A DNA stretch of 64,000 nucleotides from Azophilus sp965221755 (GTDB lineage: Bacteria; Pseudomonadota; Gammaproteobacteria; Pseudomonadales; Azotimanducaceae): contig OZ244921.1 of the NCBI GenBank assembly GCA_965221755.1, positions 2,108,001 to 2,172,000 on the forward strand, in the 5' to 3' direction. Shown in pieces: positions 54,103-64,000 of this stretch; the stretch's first letter is position 1; every line of letters begins with the position of its first letter. The translations under genes were made by a program, and so were the position numbers. The notes beneath the pieces were generated by a model. That model was given only the letters and a program-made list of their open reading frames with translations, was not told the DNA's origin and did not search any database.

Positions 54103-54103
<1 letters not shown>
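53528..54103 (-). CDS. SPOR-domain (FtsN-like) membrane protein
   Basis: The 191-residue protein has a basic cytoplasmic N-terminus, one membrane helix (SFMAGVLFAAAGFALVTQA), a Pro-rich periplasmic linker and a C-terminal SPOR domain (YIQAASFRDLADAESLRAQL, then WYRVTVGPIESATEAKSV). SPOR domains bind denuded septal peptidoglycan, so a division role is likely. ATG at 54103 overlaps the priA stop as TAATG; ATG at 54094 is an alternative. In Pseudomonas argS lies between priA and this gene, but not here. Confidence 0.9.
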
Positions 54104-56232
<2,129 letters not shown>

Positions 56233-56270
56233 GGCGAGCTTAGTGTGGTGCCGTGGGCGATGAAGCGCAA

Positions 56271-56362
56271 GCGCGACCTGACGGTCGCGGATGGAGTTTC
56301 GCTGGCGCGAAACTCCGCGCTCGTCGCTTAGATCGGATTCCGGTATGTTTCTGAACCCGCAC
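56271..56362 (-). repeat. dispersed palindromic repeat, copy R7 (minus orientation)
   Basis: On the minus strand: GTGCGGGTTCAGAAACATAC, CGGAATCCGATCTAAGCGAC, hairpin GGAGTTTCGCGCCAGCGAAA closing with CTCC, then GCGACCGTCAGGTCGCGC. It is nearly identical to R5 and lies just upstream of priA. Confidence 0.88.
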
Positions 56363-56475
56363 ACGCTTTTCCATACAAGTCCTCCATAATGTTTTAAGGC
56401 TAATATGTTGAGGCCGATTCATCGAACGCCGGCCAAGCGTAAAGGTCTGATTGGTTAAGAGAGGGGGATTTCGCC

Positions 56476-57879
56476 GTGGGCGAACCGTTGAGCGACTGGC
56501 AGAGGAAGGCAATCTCCGATCACATTGCAGCCGGCAACCGCGACACGGTGAACGAACCCGTTTTCGTGGGCCGCGGGGATGTCCTCGGCGAGATCCTCGG
56601 CTCGGTGCGGGCGGCGCTGGAGGGTGCCGTCCAAGGCCGGACGATGGTGCTTTACGGCCCCCCCGGGATCGGCAAGACCGCCGTTTTGACGGAGTTGTCG
56701 AGGAGGTCCAAGGAAAGCCTGAAGGGCGAAGGCGAAGGGAAGGGGTTTCTGGCCGTTCCGGTCAGCGTGAACAAGTTGAACGACTACGACGCGCTCCTGG
56801 CCCGCTTCGTCGATGCCGCGAGGGGCGCTCCGGGAGGGATGAAGGCCTGGAGCCGCATCAAAAGCGGGCTGAAGGCTTTGTCGAGGCGGGGATTCTCCGT
56901 TGGCGCGGGCTTCGGCATTTCACCCGAAGGCCCGCCGCAGAGGCTCAGCTTGGACGGCTTCCAGAATGAGGTTGGAAAAGTGCTCGATGCGCTTCCCCAC
57001 TGCGGCGCGGCGTTGCTTCTGGTGGACGAGGCGCAGGCATTGAGGGGGGCTGACGGCGAGCCGGGCGGGCACTGCCCGCTGTTGTCCGAGTTGCAGGGGC
57101 ATGCGAACGCCGAACACGGCAGCAAGCCGATCCTGCCCGTTCTCGCGGGTCTGACGGACCTGCCGGACAAGCTTGGGAAAAGCATCTCCGGCGGGCACTT
57201 CGCGGAAGGTCACCTAGTGCATCTGAGGGCGCTGTCGCATTCGGAGTCGGTGGATTACGGGATGGGCATCCTGGAGCACTTCGGGCTTACGGGCGGCGAG
57301 TCGAGCCGTCTGGCGGTCGCGGATTGGGCGGCGTCGGAGTCGTCGGGATGGCCGCGCCACCTGCACGGGACGATGGCGGCCTGGCTGCACGGGCACCTTC
57401 GCTGCGGCTGCGCCGACATGGGGAGCGTGGACAGGCGCACGGTCGAGGGGAAACTGGTCCGTGACCGGAAGGAGTACTATGAGGGACGGGTTCCAGTTCG
57501 CTACAGGAAGGCCACCTCCCTTCTCGCCAACGTTCTGCGCAAAATGGAAGAGGTTCGGCCAAGGGGCGAGGAGGCCGCATCGAACGTGGTCTTGGCGGAG
57601 GTTCGCATGGCGGACAGGAACATCCTTGAATGGTTTTCCCAAGGAGAGCAATGGTCCGCTCACAAACACGCGTCGCTTCTTTGGGATGCGATGGTGGAGC
57701 GCGGTCTGATCGCACGTAGCGATCCTGACGACGAGGGCCTTTGGGCCGTGCCGATACACAGCATGATCACCTATCTGGAGACCGGCGGCTACGTGCCGGA
57801 CACGCCTGCGCCGGACTTCCGCGCCGAGGCGAAGCCGGGCGTGGCCACGAAGGGGATCTCCAGCAGGCCGAAGCCCTAG
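56476..57879 (+). CDS. AAA+ ATPase of unknown role
   Basis: The 467-residue protein has an ORC/STAND-like ATPase start, EPVFVGRGDVLGEIL, Walker A MVLYGPPGIGKTAVLTEL (residues 61-68), Walker B ALLLVDEAQAL (about 180) and a possible sensor region LAGLTDLPDKLG. The C-terminal part (HASLLWDAMVERGLIAR, then LWAVPIHSMITYLE) looks like a winged helix, so DNA or nucleoprotein binding is possible. I do not recognise the family. The gene stands alone between priA and rpmE, which are neighbours in relatives, with opposite-facing repeats R7 and R8 on its two sides. GTG at 56476 is the first sensible start. Confidence 0.8.
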   Translation: MGEPLSDWQRKAISDHIAAGNRDTVNEPVFVGRGDVLGEILGSVRAALEGAVQGRTMVLYGPPGIGKTAVLTELSRRSKESLKGEGEGKGFLAVPVSVNKLNDYDALLARFVDAARGAPGGMKAWSRIKSGLKALSRRGFSVGAGFGISPEGPPQRLSLDGFQNEVGKVLDALPHCGAALLLVDEAQALRGADGEPGGHCPLLSELQGHANAEHGSKPILPVLAGLTDLPDKLGKSISGGHFAEGHLVHLRALSHSESVDYGMGILEHFGLTGGESSRLAVADWAASESSGWPRHLHGTMAAWLHGHLRCGCADMGSVDRRTVEGKLVRDRKEYYEGRVPVRYRKATSLLANVLRKMEEVRPRGEEAASNVVLAEVRMADRNILEWFSQGEQWSAHKHASLLWDAMVERGLIARSDPDDEGLWAVPIHSMITYLETGGYVPDTPAPDFRAEAKPGVATKGISSRPKP

Positions 57880-57955
57880 GGCCTGCCCGGCCCCTCCCGC
57901 CTTGGCGTCCGCCGTCCCTTTGCGGAACCCCGTCAGGTCATTGATTGAGGACTCT

Positions 57956-58048
57956 GTGCGGGCTCGGAAACATACCGGAATCTGATCTAAGCGACGAGCG
58001 CGGAGTTTCGCGGTAAGCGAAACTCCATCCGCGACCGTCAGGTCGCGC
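57956..58048 (+). repeat. dispersed palindromic repeat, copy R8
   Basis: GTGCGGGCTCGGAAACATAC, CGGAATCTGATCTAAGCGAC, GAGCGCGGAGTTTCGC with GCGAAACTCC, then GCGACCGTCAGGTCGCGC. It is a full-length copy, in opposite orientation to R7, 57 bp before rpmE. Confidence 0.88.
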
Positions 58049-58105
58049 CTTGTCGTCGGCCAACCTTCTGCTAAACTAAGCAACTTTTCCCCACCGGAAA
58101 AGACC

Positions 58106-58321
58106 ATGAAGAAAGGCATCCACCCGCCCTACCACGCCATCAAGGCCACCTGCAGCTGCGGCAACGTCATCAAGACCCATTCCACCTTGGCCGAAGACAT
58201 TCACATCGACGTCTGCTCGGCCTGTCATCCCTTCTACACCGGCAAGCAGAAGATTCTCGATTCCAGAGGCCGGGTGGAGCGGTTCCACCGGCGTTTCGGC
58301 AAACGCAGCGCCATCCGCTAG
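58106..58321 (+). CDS. rpmE: 50S ribosomal protein L31
   Basis: The 71-residue protein is the zinc-binding (C+) form, with ATCSCGNVIKTHST and DVCSACHPFYTGKQK giving the four-ligand site, and RVERFHRRFG near the end. It sits at the 50S central protuberance. A possible -10 TAAACT lies about 40 bp upstream. It is flanked on both sides by dispersed repeats. Confidence 0.97.
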   Translation: MKKGIHPPYHAIKATCSCGNVIKTHSTLAEDIHIDVCSACHPFYTGKQKILDSRGRVERFHRRFGKRSAIR

Positions 58322-58353
58322 CCGGCTCCAGCCCGTCCAAGACCAACCACCCC

Positions 58354-58463
58354 AGAGTTTCGCGTCAGCGAAACTCCTTCCGTCCCCCCGTCCCCGGAAG
58401 CCGCAGGCCCGCGGAGTTTCGCGGTAAGCGAAACTCCAACCGGACCCGCGCAGCGGGTCCGCG
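58354..58463 (+). repeat. partial dispersed repeat, copy R9 (two hairpins)
   Basis: Two hairpins of the repeat core stand in tandem: AGAGTTTCGCGTCAGCGAAA at 58354 and GGAGTTTCGCGGTAAGCGAA at 58412, followed by GGACCCGCGCAGCGGGTCC. The conserved flank is missing. A further fragment (TCGCGTCAGCGAAA) appears near 58560 inside the start of the next gene. Confidence 0.75.
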
Positions 58464-58523
58464 TTCAACACCCATTCATCCGATTCCCGTTAGAATCAGC
58501 GTTCCGACCGCAAGCCAGGCTCG

Positions 58524-59981
58524 ATGGCGCAAACCATGCACAAGCCGGTTCCCATCCTCGCGTCAGCGAAAGGCCCACCGCGGATCCGCATGGCGGTTTC
58601 GCGTTGGTTCAAGCTGACCTTGGTCTTTGCCGCCGCCGGCGCCTTCGGCGCGGGCGATGGCGAAAAGATGTACAACGACCTGCGCGAAAAGAATGCGTTG
58701 TACCGGAACGTCGAATGGCAGGACTACGTCACTGAAATTGGCGAGCGCTTGTTGGCGGCGTCGCCGGATGCCGGCAGGAGCTACACCTTCGTTGTGGTTG
58801 ACAATTCAACGGTCAACGCGGCCGCCACCCAGGACGGCTACATCTTCATCCATCGGGGCATCATCGCCCATTGCCGCAGCGAGGATGAGCTGGCGGCCAT
58901 CATCGGCCACGAAATCGGCCATGTGGTGGCGCGCCACGTCCAGCGCTCCAAGGGCCTCAATCGCCTTGGCGGCCTGCTGGGCTGGATCGGCCTCATCGGC
59001 ACCTCCAGTTGGGGCATGAAGGACTTGGGCAACACCCTGACGGCCACTGCGGTGAGCCGGGAAGCCCGCGAGCACGAACTGGAAGCCGACGCCATCGGTG
59101 CCCAGCTCCTGGCGCGGGCGGGCTACGATCCCTTGGCGATGATCAACGTCATCTACGTGCTCAAGGAGCATGAGCTGTTTGCCAGGACGGTCTCGAACCG
59201 GCCCAGCGTTTACCATGGCTTGTTCGGCAGCCACCCGCGCAACGACAAGCGTTTGCACGACGTGGTGGGGGAGGCCGTTCCCTTGGCGGGCATCGATGCC
59301 CGTCCGCCGGAGCGCGACTTCTGGGCCATGCTCGAGGGGCTGACCTTTGGCGATGAAGCGGCCACCGGGCTGGTGCAGGGCAGCACCTACTACCATAGCG
59401 GCCTGCGCATCGTGGTGCGGTTCCCGCAGGGTTGGGATCTGGGCAATACGGCCGCGGAGGTTTTTGGCCGGGACATCAGCGGCGCATCGGACGCCAGCAT
59501 CACCGTGCAGCGGCAGAAGCCGGCCGCGAAGGGACAGACGCCGGAAGGCTACATTCGCGAAACCCTCAAGCGCGACGACATCGAAAACGGCCGGGCCATC
59601 GACGTCAACGGCTATGCCGCCTACGTGGCGGACGTGACCATTTTGGCGGGCGACGCCCAAGGGAGAAAGATGGCGGTGGTGTTCAAGGACGGCGCCGTCT
59701 ATCTGTTCAAGGGCGAGCTCGGCCCGGTGGGCGACCCGGCGCGCTTTGAGCGCGACTTCAACGAAACCCTCGCCTCGTTTCGAGCGATGACCGCCAGTGA
59801 TCTCGACGCCGCCAATCGGCAGCGCATTCAAGTGGTCATGGCCAACCCGGGCGACACTTATGCCGCGCTGGCCCGAAAGTCCTCCCTTAAGTCCTTTCCT
59901 GAGGAGACGCTCAGGGTGATCAACGGCCATTACCCCCGAGGCGAGCCCCGCGCCGGCGACTACATCAAGCTGGTGCGCTAG
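58524..59981 (+). CDS. M48-family periplasmic metalloprotease (BepA-like)
   Basis: The 485-residue protein has a hydrophobic export signal (WFKLTLVFAAAGAFGAG), the zinc motif AAIIGHEIGHVVARH (HExxH) and the third ligand in REHELEADAIGAQLLARAGY. The second half has no metal site; the end (VVMANPGDTYAALARKSSLK) looks LysM-like. Such proteases check outer-membrane protein quality. ATG at 58524 gives a long N-region containing repeat-like sequence; ATG at 58590 (MAVSRWFKL) is a plausible alternative. Confidence 0.88.
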   Translation: MAQTMHKPVPILASAKGPPRIRMAVSRWFKLTLVFAAAGAFGAGDGEKMYNDLREKNALYRNVEWQDYVTEIGERLLAASPDAGRSYTFVVVDNSTVNAAATQDGYIFIHRGIIAHCRSEDELAAIIGHEIGHVVARHVQRSKGLNRLGGLLGWIGLIGTSSWGMKDLGNTLTATAVSREAREHELEADAIGAQLLARAGYDPLAMINVIYVLKEHELFARTVSNRPSVYHGLFGSHPRNDKRLHDVVGEAVPLAGIDARPPERDFWAMLEGLTFGDEAATGLVQGSTYYHSGLRIVVRFPQGWDLGNTAAEVFGRDISGASDASITVQRQKPAAKGQTPEGYIRETLKRDDIENGRAIDVNGYAAYVADVTILAGDAQGRKMAVVFKDGAVYLFKGELGPVGDPARFERDFNETLASFRAMTASDLDAANRQRIQVVMANPGDTYAALARKSSLKSFPEETLRVINGHYPRGEPRAGDYIKLVR

Positions 59982-60021
59982 CGCTGCGTCGTTTCGCCCG
60001 CAGCCTGTTGGGGCGCCGCCT

Positions 60022-62493
60022 TCAGAACAGATCCTCCGGACGGATGTTGGGGACGCCGGCATCGCTGTCGGCGTTCAGGCGTTGCGGCTTGGGCGCGTGC
60101 TCCGCCAGGAAGTATTCGAAGATCGCATCGTTTTGGGCGCCGGAGGCCAAGGCCCCGGTCCTGGGGTCGATCTTCATGCTCAACACCCCGGGCGGCTGCG
60201 CGGGATGGGATTCGGGGAGGCCATCCAGGGCGGTGCGCATGTAGTCGATCCAGATGGGCAGGGGGTTGTTGGATCCGTACTCCCGCTCGCCCAAGGGCGC
60301 ATGGTCGGGAAAGCCCACCCAGACGCTGGCGACCACATCCGGGCTGTAGCCGTTGAACCAAGTGTCGGCGGCGTCGTCGGTGGTGCCGGTCTTGCCGGCG
60401 ATGTCGGTGCGCTCCAGCGCCCGGGCCCGGCGTCCGGTGCCGCGTTGGATCACGTCCTTGAGCATTTGGTGCATGATGAAGGCGTTGCGTTCGTCTATGG
60501 CCGGCGCCGCTGGCGCCGCCGGCGACTGCGCCAGCAGATCCTCAAGGTTGGCCGGCTCCTCGGCGGGCAGCGCCGGGGACCGCTCCTTGCCGCAGGCGCG
60601 GCAGACGGCGGCATGTTGCGGTTCGAAGACGATGGCGCCGTCGATGTCCGTCACCCGGTGGATGATGTGCGGCTGCACCCGGTATCCCCCGTTGGCGAAC
60701 ACCGCGTAAGCCGCAGCCATGTCAATGGGCGTCACGGCCATGGTGCCGCCGCCGATGGCCAGTTGGGTGTTGCGGGGAAACGATTCGGTGTCGAAGCCGA
60801 AGCGTTGGGCATGGGTGAGCACGTTGCCGGCCCCGACCCGCATCAGCACCCGCATCGACACCAAATTGATCGAGCGGTAGAGCGCTTCCCGCAGCCTCGT
60901 GGGTCCGTTGTAGCGGTTGTTGTCGTTTCTGGGCCGGTATTGGGACTCCAGATTGGCGTCGTCATGCACCAAGGGCGCATCCATGAAGATCGAAGCGGGC
61001 GTCGTGCCCTGTCGCAGGGCGGCGGAATAGACGAACGGCTTGAACCCCGAACCCGGCTGGCGGGCCGCCTGCAAGGCGTGGTTGAACTGGCTTATGCCGA
61101 AGTCGAAGCCGCCCTCCAGGGCCAGCACCGCGCCGGTGGCGGGATCGAGGGACACCAAGGCGCCTTGGACCGCAGGCAGCTGCGCCAGCCGCCATCCCTC
61201 CCCAGTGGCCTGAACCCGAATCAAGTCACCCGGCCGCACCACGTCCCTCGGGCGCTTGGGCGCCGGCCCGAGAGCGTCCGTGTCGATGTGGGGACGCCAC
61301 CGGAGCGCGGCCATCTCCAGGGTGATCGCTGCGCCGTCGGCCAAGGCGACGGTGGCCTGGTCGTGGCTGACGCCGGTCACCAGGGCTGGCGCCAAACCGC
61401 CTAGGATTGATCGGTCCGCCAACGCTGCCAGCCCCTGCTCCTGGTCGTCGAACCGGTCTTCCGGGCCGCGGTAGCCGTGGCGGCGATCGTAGGCAATCAG
61501 CCCATTGAGCAGGGCTCTGGTGGCGGCGGCCTGGTTGCGGCTGTTCAGGGTCGTGTAGGCGGCGTAGCCGCCTGAGTAGAGGTCCGGGAAGCGGTCAATC
61601 AGTTGTTGGCGCACCCACTCCGCCGGGAAAGGGGCGGGCACGTCGAGATCACGCCCGTGCAGTCCGGCGGTTATGGGCGCCGCCACGGCGTCGCTGTGCT
61701 CGGCGTCGGTGATGGAGCCTTGGGCGCGCATTCTCGACAGCACCAGGTTGCGGCGCCTGAGCGCCCGTTCCGGGCCATTGATGGGATTGCCGGCGGTTGG
61801 CGCCTGCAGCACGCCGGCGAGCATGGCGAGTTGGGGGATGTTCAGTTCGCCCAATGGCTTGCCGTAGTAGGTGCGGGCTGCGGCCTCGGCGCCGTAGGCG
61901 CGCTTTCCGAACGGCATTTCGTTGATGTAGAGCTCCAGTATCTCGTCTTTGTCGAGCTCCGTTTCGATCTTCAGCGCCAGCAGCATCTCCTTGAACTTGC
62001 GCAGGAAGCGCCGCTCCAGGCTGAAGGAGATGTTGCGCGCCAGCTGCATGGTGATGGTGCTCGCGCCCGGCCCCAAGGAGCCTTCGAGCAGCAGGCTCTT
62101 GGCTAGGCCGAAGGCGTCGTTGGTCAAGGATATGAAGTCGATGCCGCGGTGTTGGTAGAAGCGCTTGTCCTCGGTGTCGAGCAGCGCGTTGATGAAATGG
62201 CGCGGCACTTGGTCGAAGCGGATCGGGATGCGTCGGCGCTCGCCGAACTCGGCGATGAGCGCCTCGTCTTTGGTGAACACCCGCAGCGGGGTTTCCAGCT
62301 TGACGTGCCGATAGGACTCCGCATCGGGGATTTGCGGGTTCAAGTAGAGGAAAACGGCGGCCAACGTAAGCGATAACGTACAGATTCCGGTCAACGCGAT
62401 CCAGATAATGGTAAACGTCAGCGATCTTTGTCGAGGTTGGGGCGTGTTGATGTTGTTCAAGGGAAAGCCTGCCGGTTTGGTCGGGGTGGACAT
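60022..62493 (-). CDS. mrcA: penicillin-binding protein 1A
   Basis: The class A PBP (about 823 residues) has a membrane anchor (SLTFTIIWIALTGICTLSLT), a GT51 domain with LLDTEDKRFYQHRGID (catalytic Glu) and STITMQLARN, an OB-like insert, and a transpeptidase domain with GSGFKPFVYS (SxxK), SINLVSMRV (SxN) and IAGKTGTTD (KTG). It polymerises and crosslinks peptidoglycan. The start is unsettled: ATG 62493 overlaps the divergent pilM start by 44 bp, while TTG 62460 would cut this to 11 bp. Confidence 0.94.
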   Translation of the reverse strand: MSTPTKPAGFPLNNINTPQPRQRSLTFTIIWIALTGICTLSLTLAAVFLYLNPQIPDAESYRHVKLETPLRVFTKDEALIAEFGERRRIPIRFDQVPRHFINALLDTEDKRFYQHRGIDFISLTNDAFGLAKSLLLEGSLGPGASTITMQLARNISFSLERRFLRKFKEMLLALKIETELDKDEILELYINEMPFGKRAYGAEAAARTYYGKPLGELNIPQLAMLAGVLQAPTAGNPINGPERALRRRNLVLSRMRAQGSITDAEHSDAVAAPITAGLHGRDLDVPAPFPAEWVRQQLIDRFPDLYSGGYAAYTTLNSRNQAAATRALLNGLIAYDRRHGYRGPEDRFDDQEQGLAALADRSILGGLAPALVTGVSHDQATVALADGAAITLEMAALRWRPHIDTDALGPAPKRPRDVVRPGDLIRVQATGEGWRLAQLPAVQGALVSLDPATGAVLALEGGFDFGISQFNHALQAARQPGSGFKPFVYSAALRQGTTPASIFMDAPLVHDDANLESQYRPRNDNNRYNGPTRLREALYRSINLVSMRVLMRVGAGNVLTHAQRFGFDTESFPRNTQLAIGGGTMAVTPIDMAAAYAVFANGGYRVQPHIIHRVTDIDGAIVFEPQHAAVCRACGKERSPALPAEEPANLEDLLAQSPAAPAAPAIDERNAFIMHQMLKDVIQRGTGRRARALERTDIAGKTGTTDDAADTWFNGYSPDVVASVWVGFPDHAPLGEREYGSNNPLPIWIDYMRTALDGLPESHPAQPPGVLSMKIDPRTGALASGAQNDAIFEYFLAEHAPKPQRLNADSDAGVPNIRPEDLF

Positions 62494-63439
62494 CGGCCCG
62501 GCATCGGTCAAGTTGGTTGAGCTCTCCAAGCAAGCGGACGGATGCCGGGTCGAAGCCTATGGGATGGAGCCGCTGCCTCCCAATGCCTTGGTTGATGGCC
62601 AGTTTAGTGATGTGGAGCGCATTGGTGAAGCCATTCGAGAACTGAAGCGCCATTGTGGCTGCCGGTCGAATCGGGCGGCACTGGCACTGACCGGGCCGCT
62701 GGCGGTCGTCAAGACCTTGGCGATGGATGCGGCCTTGGCGGATGCGGACTTGGCGGCCACCATTGAGGTTGAGGCGGAGCGTCACCTGCCCGGTCCGCTT
62801 GACGAGGTGGCTTATGACTTTGAGGTCCAAGGTTTGTCGCCCCTCGATCCCCAGCGGGCGGAGGTGGTGTTGGCGGCCTGCCCAAAGGCGCAGCTGGCGC
62901 AGGGCGCGACCGTTCTGCGGGTTGCGGGGTTGCGGCCCATCGTTGTCGAAATCAGGGAATTGGCGCTGGCGCGAGCGTTGGCCGAGGCGCGCGCCGCCTT
63001 GGCTGGGGACGATGGGGGCCTCACGGCGCTGTTCGATATTGGCCCCGGTGCGGCCAAGCTCAAGGTGTTCGAGCGCGGGCTTTGCATCCACCGAGCGGTT
63101 GAGGCTCTTGATGGGTCGCCTGTCCTGCCGGCCGCGCCGGGCGGCGAAGCTGTGGAGCCCGGCATCGACCTCGGCGCCTTGGCGCAAGCGGCCGTCCAAA
63201 CCTTGGAGCGCTTTGCGGCGTCCGCCGCCCCGGCCCGGATCGGCGTGGCGCTGTTCGCTGGTGATGTCGCGGCTGATGCCTTGCTCGATGCGGTGAATGA
63301 ACGCCTGCCGGTGCGCGTCGCCGTTGCCAACCCCTTTCGGGGCATGTCCCTGGCGCCGCCAATCGACCGCCAAGCGCTGTATCGGGACGCTCCCGGCCTG
63401 CTTGCGGCCTGTGGCTTGGCGTTGCGGAGCGGTCTGTGA
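62450..63439 (+). CDS. pilM: type IV pilus assembly protein PilM
   Basis: The 329-residue actin-like ATPase begins LVGVDIGPASVKLVELS (phosphate loop), continues with LTGPLAVVKTLAMD and EVEAERHLPGPLDEVAYDFE, and ends with an acetate/actin-type nucleotide fold. It binds the N-terminus of PilN under the inner membrane. The family residues start at ATG 62450. Divergence from the PBP gene is the normal pilus-operon context. Confidence 0.93.
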   Translation: MLFKGKPAGLVGVDIGPASVKLVELSKQADGCRVEAYGMEPLPPNALVDGQFSDVERIGEAIRELKRHCGCRSNRAALALTGPLAVVKTLAMDAALADADLAATIEVEAERHLPGPLDEVAYDFEVQGLSPLDPQRAEVVLAACPKAQLAQGATVLRVAGLRPIVVEIRELALARALAEARAALAGDDGGLTALFDIGPGAAKLKVFERGLCIHRAVEALDGSPVLPAAPGGEAVEPGIDLGALAQAAVQTLERFAASAAPARIGVALFAGDVAADALLDAVNERLPVRVAVANPFRGMSLAPPIDRQALYRDAPGLLAACGLALRSGL

Positions 63440-64000
63440 CTCCGGCTGTGAACCTGCTGCCTTGGCGGGACGGGCAGCGTCGCCGCCGCAACCGGTTGTT
63501 CGGCCTGCAGTTGGGCGGCGCATTGGCCGCGGCCTTGGCATTGATCGGGTCATTCGCGTTGCACCTCAACGCCGTCGCCGACGGCCAGCGCCAGCGCAAT
63601 GACTTTCTCCAAGAGAGGATCGCCGAGTTTGACCGGCGGATCGAAGAGGTCGAGCGCCTGCGTCACCGACGGCGTGAGCTGGGCGTTCGCATGGAGGCGA
63701 TTCAGGCGCTTGCCGCTCGACGCGGCGCGTTTGCGCGCCTGTTGGAGGGGATTGCCAACACGCTGCCCGCCGGCGTTCACTACCAAGCGATGGACCTGCG
63801 CGGGGACGTGCTCACCCTGCGCGGCATGGCGTTGAGCAACCAAGAGGTCTCCGCGCTCATGCGGAATTTGCAGGAGCACGCTGGGTTTGCGCAGCCGAGG
63901 CTGCTCAACCTCAAGGATGCCGCGCCGGGCGGTCCGTCCGGCGGCGGCAGCGCCATAAATGGCCAGGGCAGCGCCATAAATGGCCAGGGCAGCGCCATAA
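63436..64000 (+). CDS. pilN: type IV pilus assembly protein PilN (3' end outside window)
   Basis: GTG at 63436 overlaps the pilM TGA (GTGA). The product reads AVNLLPWRDGQRRRRNRLFG, the conserved NLLPWR motif that docks into PilM, then a membrane helix (QLGGALAAALALIGSFALHL), a coiled-coil segment and a ferredoxin-like domain (LLEGIANTLPAGVHYQAMDL, LSNQEVSALMRNLQEH). After residue about 165 it enters a 7-residue tandem repeat GSAINGQ that runs off the window. The frame is open to the edge. Confidence 0.92.
   Translation, partial: MTPAVNLLPWRDGQRRRRNRLFGLQLGGALAAALALIGSFALHLNAVADGQRQRNDFLQERIAEFDRRIEEVERLRHRRRELGVRMEAIQALAARRGAFARLLEGIANTLPAGVHYQAMDLRGDVLTLRGMALSNQEVSALMRNLQEHAGFAQPRLLNLKDAAPGGPSGGGSAINGQGSAINGQGSAI
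63946..64000 (+). repeat. 21-bp in-frame tandem repeat in pilN
   Basis: The unit begins GGCAGCGCCATAAATGGCCA and is 21 bp long; copies start at 63946, 63967 and 63988, identical as far as visible. Being a multiple of three it adds GSAINGQ per unit. The total number is unknown because the window ends. Confidence 0.9.

Overview
The window is 64 kb of a high-GC bacterial chromosome. The core genes point to Gammaproteobacteria: ubiquinone genes ubiE-ubiJ-ubiB next to tatABC, type IV pilus genes pilM-pilN divergent from a class A PBP, glnA with ntrB-ntrC, secB beside a YibN-like rhodanese, gpmI-envC-ctpA, hslVU, a THX-type small ribosomal protein, and a radical SAM protein of the PA0069 type. From memory, two blocks follow the Pseudomonas gene order (glnA..ntrBC..secB..gpmI..ctpA..hisAB and pilMN..ponA..rpmE..priA..hslVU..ubiEJB..tatABC). 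I do not claim a genus. No rRNA, tRNA or CRISPR array was seen.

Layout. 1-2661: IS1380-type transposase remnant and a three-gene cassette (93-residue unknown, TcmP, DUF5131). 2712-7613: carA-carB-greA operon (minus strand). 7614-8173: repeat-rich gap. 8174-17690: housekeeping and metabolic genes (radical SAM, Na+/solute symporter, orphan HicB, NAD synthetase, metallo-beta-lactamase fold, THX, a nuclease-like protein, M20 amidohydrolase, nitroreductase, TonB-like lipoprotein). 17957-23303: an operon of a cytosine-5 methyltransferase, a 983-residue protein with GHKL ATPase domains at both ends (MutL/MORC-like in front, histidine-kinase-like at the back), and a receiver-domain protein. It ends in a junction inside a broken DNA alkylation repair (alkD) gene. 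23832-27522: amino-sugar salvage (GH20 hexosaminidase, NahK-like kinase, SIS isomerase). 27886-29311: hisB and hisA without hisH or hisF. 29355-32543: a restriction-modification module. 32555-37856: ctpA, envC, gpmI, rhodanese, secB. 37853-42740: ntrC, ntrB, a small exported protein and glnA, with NtrC sites and a sigma-54 promoter. 42967-45540: TusA/PP-loop thiolase pair, vapBC, dtd. 45699-56232: a long minus-strand run priA-SPOR-hslV-hslU-DUF971-ubiE-ubiJ-ubiB-tatA-tatB-tatC-nucleoside hydrolase. 56476-64000: an AAA ATPase, rpmE, an M48 protease, PBP1A, pilM and the start of pilN.

A recurring theme is a dispersed palindromic repeat of about 95 bp, with at least nine copies in intergenic gaps on both strands. 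It has a conserved flank, a conserved GGAGTTTCGC hairpin and a second hairpin whose stem sequence varies while pairing is kept. One copy is split by an 85-bp inverted-repeat element with a 10-bp target duplication. Two other small inverted-repeat elements lie before carA and between hisB and hisA.

The strongest candidate for an undescribed system is 17957-23303. Its parts suggest DNA methylation, a MORC/MutL-type ATPase and a histidine-aspartate phosphorelay in one coupled operon. The TcmP/DUF5131 cassette, the type I-like methylase paired with a stand-alone nuclease, and the repeat-bracketed AAA ATPase also deserve attention.
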